Made by a program: the position numbers and the translations under genes. 10,128 bases of DNA. It comes from Micrococcales bacterium UBA4448 (GTDB lineage: Bacteria; Actinomycetota; Actinomycetes; Actinomycetales; Microbacteriaceae). The stretch is taken from the NCBI GenBank assembly GCA_002390305.1, contig DGPE01000015.1:1-10128 (forward strand), given 5' to 3'. The notes under the pieces are model-generated. The model did no database searches. It was not told the DNA's origin and saw only the letters and a list, made by a program, of their open reading frames with translations. Below, piece after piece: positions 1-6,526 of the stretch (its first letter is position 1; each line of letters starts with the position of its first letter).

Positions 1-26
1 CTACTGCTCAGAGAAATGCAAGCGAA

Positions 27-935
27 CTAAATAGTTGCTGAATATTCCTTCAGCCAGCTTCTTAGCTCCGGTCCGATGTCCTCGCGATCCAAGGCAATTT
101 TTAGAGTTGCCTTGATGAAATCAATTTTGTCTCCGGTGTCGTAGCGCCGACCGTCAAAGATAACCCCTCTTACTCCACCTGCGATTTCTGGGTTCTTTGC
201 TGCCACCTGAAGAGCATCGGTGAGTTGGATTTCCCCTCCGCGACCGGCCTCAGTTTTGCTAAGGATTTCAAACATTTCATGCCGCAAGACATATCTCCCG
301 ATGACGGCATAATTTGAAGGCGCCTTGCCTGGCTCAGGCTTTTCAACGAGGTCTGTCACCACAGCGGTGTTATTAGAAAATTCTGAGATCGAAGCGCAAC
401 CGTAGAGTGAAATTTGATCAGCTGGAACTTGCATTAGGGCAATTACGTTGTCGCCGGTTTGCTGGTGAAGCTCAAGCATTTCGGCGAGCAGCGAATCGCG
501 CTCGTCAATGATGTCGTCTCCTAACAAGACTGCAAAGCTGTGTTCACCGACATGACTTTTAGCGCGGAGGATGGCATGGCCCAAGCCTTTCGGGTCTCCC
601 TGTCTGGTGTAGTGGATGTCTGCCAGCTGCGAGCTCTGCTGGACCTTGAATAGCCGTTGTTCATCGCCCTTATTTGCTAAGACCTGCTCTAATTCGGCAA
701 CACGGTCGAAGTGGTTCTCCAGCGTGTTTTTATTGCGCCCTGTGATCATTAGCAGGTCGCTTAATCCCGCGGCAACCGCTTCTTCGACCACGTATTGGAT
801 AACGGGCTTGTCCACTATCGGAAGCATCTCTTTTGGCATGGCCTTTGTGGCCGGCAGGAATCTAGTTCCCAAACCTGCTACTGGAATAACTGCTTTGGTA
901 ACTCGATAGTCGGTGTTTTCCGCAGGCGTTGTCAT
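27..935 (-). CDS. galU: UTP--glucose-1-phosphate uridylyltransferase
   Basis: Cytoplasmic enzyme that makes UDP-glucose from UTP and glucose 1-phosphate. The 302-residue protein has the full family pattern: the nucleotide-binding GLGTRFLPATKAMPKEM near residues 21-37, GLGHAI at 117-122, LLGDDI at 137-142 with the metal-binding Asp, VEKP at 197-200, GEIQLTD at 234-240 and YDTGDK at 265-270. Length is normal for bacterial GalU. The ATG at 935-933 has no Shine-Dalgarno sequence, but a TAGGCT box sits where a leaderless -10 would be, so I keep this start. The gene is divergent from the protease gene and separated by it from the polysaccharide operon, yet it makes the substrate of that operon's Ugd. 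The metabolic link is established for the families; co-regulation here is inference. Confidence 0.97.
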   Translation of the reverse strand: MTTPAENTDYRVTKAVIPVAGLGTRFLPATKAMPKEMLPIVDKPVIQYVVEEAVAAGLSDLLMITGRNKNTLENHFDRVAELEQVLANKGDEQRLFKVQQSSQLADIHYTRQGDPKGLGHAILRAKSHVGEHSFAVLLGDDIIDERDSLLAEMLELHQQTGDNVIALMQVPADQISLYGCASISEFSNNTAVVTDLVEKPEPGKAPSNYAVIGRYVLRHEMFEILSKTEAGRGGEIQLTDALQVAAKNPEIAGGVRGVIFDGRRYDTGDKIDFIKATLKIALDREDIGPELRSWLKEYSATI

Positions 936-941
936 AGCTAA

Positions 942-947
942 AGCCTA
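942..947 (-). promoter_or_regulatory. -10 box of galU, leaderless promoter
   Basis: On the minus strand TAGGCT (947 to 942) fits the TANNNT -10 consensus. Six bases lie between it and the ATG at 935, so transcription would begin at or next to the A of the start codon. No Shine-Dalgarno sequence is visible in front of galU. The same hexamer at the same kind of spacing precedes upp and tadA. No convincing -35 box is seen about 17 bases upstream. Inferred from spacing only. Confidence 0.5.
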
Positions 948-980
948 GACTTCATTCAGGGTTCTTTATACCTTCGCAAC

Positions 981-1012
981 TAGTATTTCGCCCGGCTGAG
1001 CTCTTGAAGGAG
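981..1012 (+). promoter_or_regulatory. Possible -10 box and ribosome binding site of the protease gene
   Basis: GAAGGAG at 1006-1012 is a strong Shine-Dalgarno sequence six bases before the TTG at 1019, and it decides the start: the upstream in-frame TTG at 1004 overlaps the site and has no site of its own. TAGTAT at 981-986 is a possible -10 box, which would give a leader of about 25 bases. The -35 is not recognisable, so the promoter part is weak while the ribosome binding site is good. Confidence 0.55.
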
Positions 1013-1018
1013 ACTGAC

Positions 1019-2302
1019 TTGAAATCAAAGCTGCTGGCTCTTTTAGCCACGCTCGCAGTAATGCTGTCTGCGGGCCTTCCAGCGAACGCTGCACCAAGCG
1101 AACCGGCCTATCAGGCAATAAACGCTCAGAGCATTTGGGATCGGGGAATTACGGGCGAGGGCACTACGGTCGCGATTATTGACCAAGGCGTAAATCTAAC
1201 TCACCCGTATTTCCAAGACCAAATAATTGATGGTTACTGCTTTGTCGAGGTCACCTCCAGCTACGTGTGCCCAAACGGTACGCGTGAACAATCAGGAGTT
1301 GAGGCTGCTTCACAACGCAAGCTCGGAAGCCTGTATGTCGCATCCGAGGACCACGGAAACATGGTGGCAGGCATTGTGGCGGGAAACCCAACCACCCAGG
1401 CACCGGGAGGCATTGCTCCGGGGTCAAACCTCTTGATGGCAAATGTTGACCTGACTCTGAGCGGGATTTTGGCAGCGTTGAGATACATTGATCAACGCAA
1501 GGAGGAGCTAAACATTGTGGCTCTGTCAATGAGCTGGGGCGGTTACTTCACTGAAATACCTCGCGAGTGGTTGCGTTGTGATACAAACCCAGAACTGCAA
1601 CAAATGTCTCAGGTCTTGAAATCTCTGCGCGATGGTGGAGTGATTCCGTTTGCCTCGGCCGGCAATACCCCAACCCTTGACATCGCCACCTCACTTTTCC
1701 CAAGCTGTCTTCAAGATGCCGTGGCAGTCGGGTCAGTAAACCAAACCAGCCAGGTTTCCTGGTATGTAACCATGTCCGAGAAGCTGGAGTTGTTGGCACC
1801 AGATTACACAATCAGTGCCAATACCTTTAGTTACATTCGGTCATCTGGAACCAGCGCAGCAGCCCCACTTGTTGCCGGAAGCCACGCGCTACTTCGTCAA
1901 GCCTTCCCGGACCACAGCGCGGAACAGGTGCTGTCGGCCATGAAGGTTTCGGGAAAACCCATAGATGACGTAATCCGGAAAAACATACCGATGGTTGATC
2001 TTCAGGCCGCCCACCTGTTGCTCTCAAACACAGCTGCCGGGGCGACCATCACTCCGCAACCAGCGGCAGGACAGGTCTTGAATGTCGGAACCTTCAACGG
2101 CAAGATTGTGGTCTATGCCAAGGGTTATAAAGGCGCAACGCTGTCTTGGAGAATCGCAGGAAAGTGGCAGAAGGTGACGGTCACCAGTGACTTCCAGGCG
2201 TTCGATCGCCTCACGTCGGCAATCGGAATGACCGTAACTATAGATCTTTATCTAAACGGGAAAACTCCAGCCGCCTTCAGTAAGACGGTAGTCACGAAGT
2301 AA
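1019..2302 (+). CDS. Secreted subtilisin-like (S8) serine protease
   Basis: Predicted extracellular serine protease of 427 residues from the TTG at 1019. Residues 1-24 form a Sec signal peptide (Lys-containing N-terminus, hydrophobic core, likely cleavage after ANA). The S8 catalytic elements are complete: Asp55 in VAIIDQGV, His112 in EDHGNMVAGIVAG, oxyanion Asn216 in ASAGN, and Ser279 in SSGTSAAAPLVAG. Four cysteines (74, 84, 187, 230) could form disulfides outside the cell. The catalytic domain begins within about 15 residues of the signal peptide, so no I9-type inhibitory propeptide is visible, which is uncommon. After about residue 345 comes a 75-80 residue tail that looks beta-rich; no sortase motif or membrane anchor is present, so I expect release. 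The gene converges on the polysaccharide operon with 11 bases between stop codons. The substrate cannot be told from the sequence. Confidence 0.9.
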   Translation: MKSKLLALLATLAVMLSAGLPANAAPSEPAYQAINAQSIWDRGITGEGTTVAIIDQGVNLTHPYFQDQIIDGYCFVEVTSSYVCPNGTREQSGVEAASQRKLGSLYVASEDHGNMVAGIVAGNPTTQAPGGIAPGSNLLMANVDLTLSGILAALRYIDQRKEELNIVALSMSWGGYFTEIPREWLRCDTNPELQQMSQVLKSLRDGGVIPFASAGNTPTLDIATSLFPSCLQDAVAVGSVNQTSQVSWYVTMSEKLELLAPDYTISANTFSYIRSSGTSAAAPLVAGSHALLRQAFPDHSAEQVLSAMKVSGKPIDDVIRKNIPMVDLQAAHLLLSNTAAGATITPQPAAGQVLNVGTFNGKIVVYAKGYKGATLSWRIAGKWQKVTVTSDFQAFDRLTSAIGMTVTIDLYLNGKTPAAFSKTVVTK

Positions 2303-2325
2303 TTTCGTCAGCGCTAGCGCCCGAA
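2294..2325. terminator. Weak candidate bidirectional terminator between convergent genes
   Basis: The two convergent stop codons (protease at 2300-2302, glycosyltransferase at 2316-2314) lie in a patch with a 5-bp stem (ACGAA/TTCGT, 2294-2308) and a 10-bp perfect palindrome GCGCTAGCGC at 2311-2320, flanked by TTCG and CGAA. No T-run follows on either strand, and the palindrome leaves almost no loop, so this does not look like a classical intrinsic terminator. Confidence 0.2.
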
Positions 2326-3048
2326 GGTAAACCTGAGGGCATTGGACAAACTACCAAGCTCCCTTAGACGCCTCAATGCAAATCCCGCGCGGACAAAGAC
2401 AGCTAGCTTGCCAAAGACCCTGGTGAAAACAATCGCTCTGGCAATCCGGTCCTGCTTTTCTCCCCACCTAGAGCCGGAGCTGTCTGCAGGGTGGGTTGCA
2501 ATTCTTAGGGGCAGAAAAATCGCTTTGCCCCCGGCTTTGATCAGGTCGACAATGAATATGTATTCATCTCCGAGATAATTCCTCGCACCTGCACCAAAGT
2601 CTTCATCGAATCTGACATTGAGATCTTTGGCATGCTCAACCCTAAGAATCATTTCGTAGGTGGCGGCTTTGGCGCTATTGAATCGGTTCAGTTCGGTTTT
2701 TTTGAGTGGATAGGTTTTCCTCAACTCGCCAGACTCATCAACTGCCGATGCCAAGACCAAGGAAACCTTAGGGTTTTGATCTAGATAATCGAGGGCCTTT
2801 TGAATCTCTGCGGCATCGAATGTGACATCGTCATCACCAAAAAGTAAATATGTGCCATCGGCGTTTTCGATGGCCGAATTTCTGCTCTTGGCAACCCCTT
2901 TGTTGTCGAGATAAAAGGTGTCGGGTTTTGGTGGCTTTATCTTTGACCCCTGAATGTGTTGTTGGTACTGCCAGGAGGCGCTATCCGGGTAAACAATGTT
3001 GCTTGCTCTGTCAGCAAGTGTGGAATAGCCAATTGTGAGGATTGGCAT
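2314..3048 (-). CDS. Family 2-like glycosyltransferase, last gene of the polysaccharide operon
   Basis: Predicted cytoplasmic or membrane-associated glycosyltransferase with a GT-A fold, 244 residues. The middle reads as a family 2 enzyme: KGVAKSRNSAI at 50-60, then YLLFGDDDVTF at 67-77, whose Asp cluster would bind the metal and nucleotide sugar, and FGAGARNYLGDEYIF at 151-165, whose Asp-Glu pair matches the acceptor-side catalytic acid region. There is no clear membrane helix; the C-terminus (200-244) is basic. The ATG at 3048 shares its A with the stop of the upstream gene (TAATG), so translation is probably coupled. Donor and acceptor sugars cannot be read from the sequence. Confidence 0.8.
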   Translation of the reverse strand: MPILTIGYSTLADRASNIVYPDSASWQYQQHIQGSKIKPPKPDTFYLDNKGVAKSRNSAIENADGTYLLFGDDDVTFDAAEIQKALDYLDQNPKVSLVLASAVDESGELRKTYPLKKTELNRFNSAKAATYEMILRVEHAKDLNVRFDEDFGAGARNYLGDEYIFIVDLIKAGGKAIFLPLRIATHPADSSGSRWGEKQDRIARAIVFTRVFGKLAVFVRAGFALRRLRELGSLSNALRFTFGR

Positions 3049-3818
3049 TAGAAACTATTTGCCTTGGCCCTTGCAAAGCGCATCAGAGCTGAGGAGACGG
3101 ACGAAAATGTAGTGTTCAGAAGTCGCAAGCCCAAAAAGAACACGATTGTGTTGGACAGATTCACAACGCCAGCAATGCTCAACCAGATCAATACACCCAT
3201 CAGAATCACAATCAGGAAGCTCGCAAACAGTGTTCCAATTTCGGCCGACTGGATTCTTGAGCCCAATCTGTCGGCGGGGGCCACAACTTCTTTATTGCGT
3301 TTTGCTTCAACAAAGCCGCGTTGAATTATCTGCTGTTTTCTGAACAGCCTTCCCAAAACTTCCAACACGATTAGAACCAGCAGAAAATTCAGGCCGGCAA
3401 ATATCGGTGAGAGGAAGAAAAAGAACGTGGAGATGACAACCAGTTGCGTGATGAAGCTGAAAACATTCACCATCTCTAGTGCCATTGCCCACTCCCAGCT
3501 TTCCTTTTGGCTGGAGCGCTCTCGGGTGTCCGCGCCAAAGGCGCGGTCAAAGAACTTGACCCGATATGTTTTCTGGATGTAGTTCGCGACTCTAGTGCCA
3601 ACAAACAACACTGCAAAAATAGCTATCGAAACACCGAGTTCAACGATGGACCTGTTAGCACCGTCAATAACTAGGTCGGTGAAAAGCTTCGCCACCAGCA
3701 ACTCAGTTACTGGAATAGCGGCCGCTATCAATACTAGAAGGGCGAGCTGCCAACGAAATCTATTGGTCGGCAGCAACAGCTTTGCTGACCTAAATAGCTC
3801 GATTGACATTCTTTTCAT
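3048..3818 (-). CDS. ABC exporter-type membrane domain protein lacking an ATPase domain
   Basis: 256-residue integral membrane protein. Six hydrophobic segments can be placed at about 22-44, 62-83, 117-137, 139-156, 195-217 and 220-240, with a charged loop after the second (RVKFFDRAFGADTRERSSQ) and another after the fourth (RLFRKQQIIQRGFVEAKRNKE cut to its basic part around 157-175). This arrangement, and the final pair ending in a Gly-rich, hydrophobic run, resembles the transmembrane domain of type IV (Msb-like) ABC exporters. The protein ends just where the nucleotide-binding domain would begin; no Walker A, signature or Walker B motif exists here or in the next gene. Start and stop are both embedded in TAATG overlaps, so it is probably a settled gene and not a recent truncation. 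It may pair with an ATPase encoded elsewhere or have another role in surface-polymer synthesis. Family assignment is moderately sure, function is not. Confidence 0.6.
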   Translation of the reverse strand: MKRMSIELFRSAKLLLPTNRFRWQLALLVLIAAAIPVTELLVAKLFTDLVIDGANRSIVELGVSIAIFAVLFVGTRVANYIQKTYRVKFFDRAFGADTRERSSQKESWEWAMALEMVNVFSFITQLVVISTFFFFLSPIFAGLNFLLVLIVLEVLGRLFRKQQIIQRGFVEAKRNKEVVAPADRLGSRIQSAEIGTLFASFLIVILMGVLIWLSIAGVVNLSNTIVFFLGLRLLNTTFSSVSSALMRFARAKANSF

Positions 3819-5578
3819 TAGCGATCAAACCTGCTGATTCCCATTTTGATTGCTTGAACAACCTCTAGCTTTTTGGCGGCTGAAACAGATATATCCTTGA
3901 TTAGGTGATCAAAATTTATTTTGTTTAGGTCTAGTGAAATGATCTCAGGGTTCATTACTTCCACCCCGGCACCCAGTGCGTAGTCCTGGTATTTGATTCC
4001 AGTTCCGTGAACGTTTTCCTGGAAACCCTCGAAGCTCACCAGGGCGCAGGGGATGCCATAGGACTGACAAGCGATCATGATGTGCATGGCGGATGTCACG
4101 ACACTGTCGTAACCGATGAGGTTTTTGAGGAAAGTAGTTATTGCATCAGGGTGAGACAGCAGAACTGAAAGTTCATCGAAACTCTCAGGTAGCTTCACTG
4201 GAATAGCCAAGTGGGAGAAGTGACGAATGAAAGCTATCTTGCCGTTGGTCTTGCTGCGCTTCAGGGGAATTACTTCGCTTATGGCAAGGCCGGGATCTCC
4301 AAAGCTGTCGACCTTCTTGCCGCCTGATTTAGCCAAAACAGCCGCGGTTAGCGGACCTCGGACCGAGATGTAATCAGCACTCTTGGAAAGCTGGATTTCC
4401 TCTGATGAGATCCCTGTCCCAACAACAACAGAATTTGGTTTGATGAATCTACCAATGGACCCAATTGAAACCAGGTGTTTCTTGCTGGTGGGCTTAGTTG
4501 GTGGCTGCCAGATGATTTTATTATCCGTGAAATTGGAAAGCATGAGAGGCGATAGCCAGTCACCGAAGTTGCCAGGAAATGGCTTGGCCCACCAGTTCAA
4601 AGGAATCTTCTGCGCTCCTGGTTTTGATGAATAGTGCAAGAAGCTCGCGGCAACATCCATTGCAGCCTGATCGGGGTTATTGGCAAGAAATTTCTTCTCA
4701 AATTCCGCCTTTGCGGCATCGAGATCTTGAACCCTTCCGTTGATTCCAGCGTTCAGCATTTCCCCAATGGCAGTGGCACGTGCGGGGTCGATGTGCGTGG
4801 CTCGACCCTGTGTGAGCAGACCTGTTACCCCTGAGCTATCTGCAATTGATCGGAGCGGATTCTTGATGGCAGCAGGTAGAAGCCGCTCCAACTTCTTGGC
4901 TTGACGCAGCAACTGTCTGCGGGCACCAATTTTTTTCTTCGACCCGTGTTGGACAACTTTGTCTTTGAAGTCTGCAACATTGCCACTGGATCCAAATGAG
5001 AAAAACGCTGGGTGCTGACCAGGCTCTGTCATACCGCGATCTCTCATGATCGCGGTGGTTGGAATCATTTGGAACGTGAGCAGTCTCGAGTTGGCCCGCC
5101 AAGCCTCTTCGAGGAAGTAGTCATCGGTGGCTTTAATCTCTGCTCGTTTTTCAAGCTCATGGGCATCGTTGATTAGCTTTCGGCCCTGAACGGTTGCGTT
5201 AACACCCCAGAAGCTTGGCTCCCAGAACCTAGTGCGGTTGTGGTAGCCGATTTGTATCGGAGCACCGAAGCTGCGCTGAAAACCAATCAGGTCAGCGCTG
5301 GAATTGGCGATGTAATCCGGTAGGTGTGTGATTCTGCAGTCGACGTCAATCCAGAAAACCATTTTGTCCGGGTTGCGATCACAGACGTCCTTTATAAAGC
5401 CAATCTTTTTGCGTGTGACATCGGCCCAGTCTTCGCCGTCATTTTTTTGAACCTCCAACAATTCATGCCCTAGGCCAAGCTCTTCCAGTTGGGCTTTTAG
5501 TTCTCGGGCGTGATTGGCGTAATAGGTGTCTGGCGTGTAAAAGGAGCACACAACAATCTTTGGTTTGGTCACGCGCAA
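3818..5578 (-). CDS. Bifunctional glycosyltransferase-like / polysaccharide pyruvyltransferase fusion
   Basis: 586-residue two-domain protein. Residues about 5-210 look like a nucleotide-diphospho-sugar transferase: a beta-strand start (KIVVCSFYTPD), MVFWIDVDCRI at 73-83 with a DxD metal-binding motif, and FWGVNATVQGRKLI at 123-136. A basic linker (213-240) and helical segment follow. Residues about 325-560 match polysaccharide pyruvyltransferases (CsaB/WcaK type): GNFGDWLSPLML at 336-347, VVVGTGI at 384-390, ISVRGPLTAAVL at 404-415, FGDPGLAI at 426-433 and TSAMHIMIACQSYGIP at 495-510. That family moves pyruvate from phosphoenolpyruvate to a sugar as a ketal. No signal peptide or membrane helix is seen. 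The TTG at 5578-5576 is chosen because GGTGA lies six bases upstream; a GTG at 5572 is an alternative. Six bases separate it from the upstream gene's stop. Sugar specificity is unknown. Confidence 0.8.
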   Translation of the reverse strand: MRVTKPKIVVCSFYTPDTYYANHARELKAQLEELGLGHELLEVQKNDGEDWADVTRKKIGFIKDVCDRNPDKMVFWIDVDCRITHLPDYIANSSADLIGFQRSFGAPIQIGYHNRTRFWEPSFWGVNATVQGRKLINDAHELEKRAEIKATDDYFLEEAWRANSRLLTFQMIPTTAIMRDRGMTEPGQHPAFFSFGSSGNVADFKDKVVQHGSKKKIGARRQLLRQAKKLERLLPAAIKNPLRSIADSSGVTGLLTQGRATHIDPARATAIGEMLNAGINGRVQDLDAAKAEFEKKFLANNPDQAAMDVAASFLHYSSKPGAQKIPLNWWAKPFPGNFGDWLSPLMLSNFTDNKIIWQPPTKPTSKKHLVSIGSIGRFIKPNSVVVGTGISSEEIQLSKSADYISVRGPLTAAVLAKSGGKKVDSFGDPGLAISEVIPLKRSKTNGKIAFIRHFSHLAIPVKLPESFDELSVLLSHPDAITTFLKNLIGYDSVVTSAMHIMIACQSYGIPCALVSFEGFQENVHGTGIKYQDYALGAGVEVMNPEIISLDLNKINFDHLIKDISVSAAKKLEVVQAIKMGISRFDR

Positions 5579-5584
5579 AATCTA

Positions 5585-6526
5585 TCACCGAGCCTTGCTG
5601 GGGTCTTGGACCAACCCGAACCAAAAGCCGACGCCCCAACAAAGATGCATGGTCGGTAGGACTGCCAGCAGCCAAAGTTTTGACTTGGTCTCTAGGGGGC
5701 TGATTGCAAAGCTTACGATCGTGATCGCGCCCAAGTAGATCCAAAATGGGACCACGAACAAGCTTGCAATCACCAGAAGCGGGGGTATCCAGTAGCGGAA
5801 CGAAGACTCCATCGGATTCTTGCGGGTGAGACCACCACGCCAAACACCGGTTTGGAAAAACTGCTTGGCCAGTGCTGAGATGCTTCTTCTGGGGTAATAA
5901 CCGACCTTTAGATCTGGATTAAACCAAACGCTGTGACCAGCTTGGCGGATTCTTAGATTTAGCTCCCAGTCTTGACCCCTTACCCATTTTGGAGAATACA
6001 ACCCCAATTCCTGAATAACAGACTTCCTGAAACACCCCAGGTAGACGGTATCGGCCGGCCCAGCCGAACCTCCAACGTGAAAAGAACCACCACCCAGCCC
6101 AAAGCGCGAGTTATAACCAAAGGCAACTGCCTTCTGGAAATCGGTGAGGCCTTTGGCGACCATCATGCCCCCAACGTTGGCGGCTCCAGTTTGGTTGAGG
6201 GTGTCAACGGCTGTTGCGGCATAATTTTCAGAAAGCTCGGAATGGGCATCGACTCGAATCACAACTTCATATTCAGAAACTTCGATCGCCAGGTTCAAAC
6301 CTGCTGCGGTTTGCCCTGATGGGTTATCAACCAGGACCACTGAGTCATATCTTTCGGCCAGAGTTGCGGCAATACTGTTTGTCTTGTCGGTAGAGGGACC
6401 GAGGGCAATAACGAGCTCTTTCTTGCCGGGTGTTTTTTGTTCAAATACCGAGGTGACGGCTGTTTCCAAGTATTTCTCTTCATTCAGTACTGGCATGACA
6501 AAGGAGATATTCTTCAACTTAGCCAT
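5585..6526 (-). CDS. ExoA-like family 2 glycosyltransferase, membrane anchored
   Basis: Predicted inner-face membrane glycosyltransferase, 313 residues from the ATG at 6526. The N-terminal GT-A domain has ISFVMPVLNEEKYLETAV at 7-24, GPSTDKT at 43-49, the donor-binding VIRVDAHSEL at 89-98 with the Asp-x-His variant of DxD, and WVRGQDWELNLRIRQAG at 181-197 carrying the catalytic Asp/Glu. The C-terminus has hydrophobic segments at about 246-276 and 283-305. The closest family I recognise is the succinoglycan enzyme ExoA and its relatives in exopolysaccharide clusters. I place the start at the ATG inside the ugd stop (TAATG) and not at an in-frame upstream ATG (6577), because the family begins with the short strand before MPVLNEE. 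No Shine-Dalgarno sequence is present, fitting translational coupling to ugd. Confidence 0.87.
   Translation of the reverse strand: MAKLKNISFVMPVLNEEKYLETAVTSVFEQKTPGKKELVIALGPSTDKTNSIAATLAERYDSVVLVDNPSGQTAAGLNLAIEVSEYEVVIRVDAHSELSENYAATAVDTLNQTGAANVGGMMVAKGLTDFQKAVAFGYNSRFGLGGGSFHVGGSAGPADTVYLGCFRKSVIQELGLYSPKWVRGQDWELNLRIRQAGHSVWFNPDLKVGYYPRRSISALAKQFFQTGVWRGGLTRKNPMESSFRYWIPPLLVIASLFVVPFWIYLGAITIVSFAISPLETKSKLWLLAVLPTMHLCWGVGFWFGLVQDPSKAR

Noticed and set aside
1..26. Remnant of another gene downstream of galU
   Set aside because: Only 26 bases are visible; no frame can be assigned and no terminator hairpin is clear.
616..909. Plus-strand open frame of 97 codons opposite galU
   Set aside because: Antisense shadow of a highly conserved enzyme; no ribosome binding site or recognisable product.
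1251..1811. Minus-strand open frames opposite the protease gene
   Set aside because: The protease frame carries all catalytic motifs; the opposite frames are Arg/Pro/Cys-rich shadows without family features.
2311..2320. GCGCTAGCGC palindrome as an intrinsic terminator or protein site
   Set aside because: No T-run on either side and too little loop; it also lies in the last codons of the glycosyltransferase gene. Kept only as a low-confidence terminator patch.
5463..5843. Open frame of 126 codons on the minus strand across a gene junction
   Set aside because: It overlaps the ends of two well-supported genes in another frame and has no family features.
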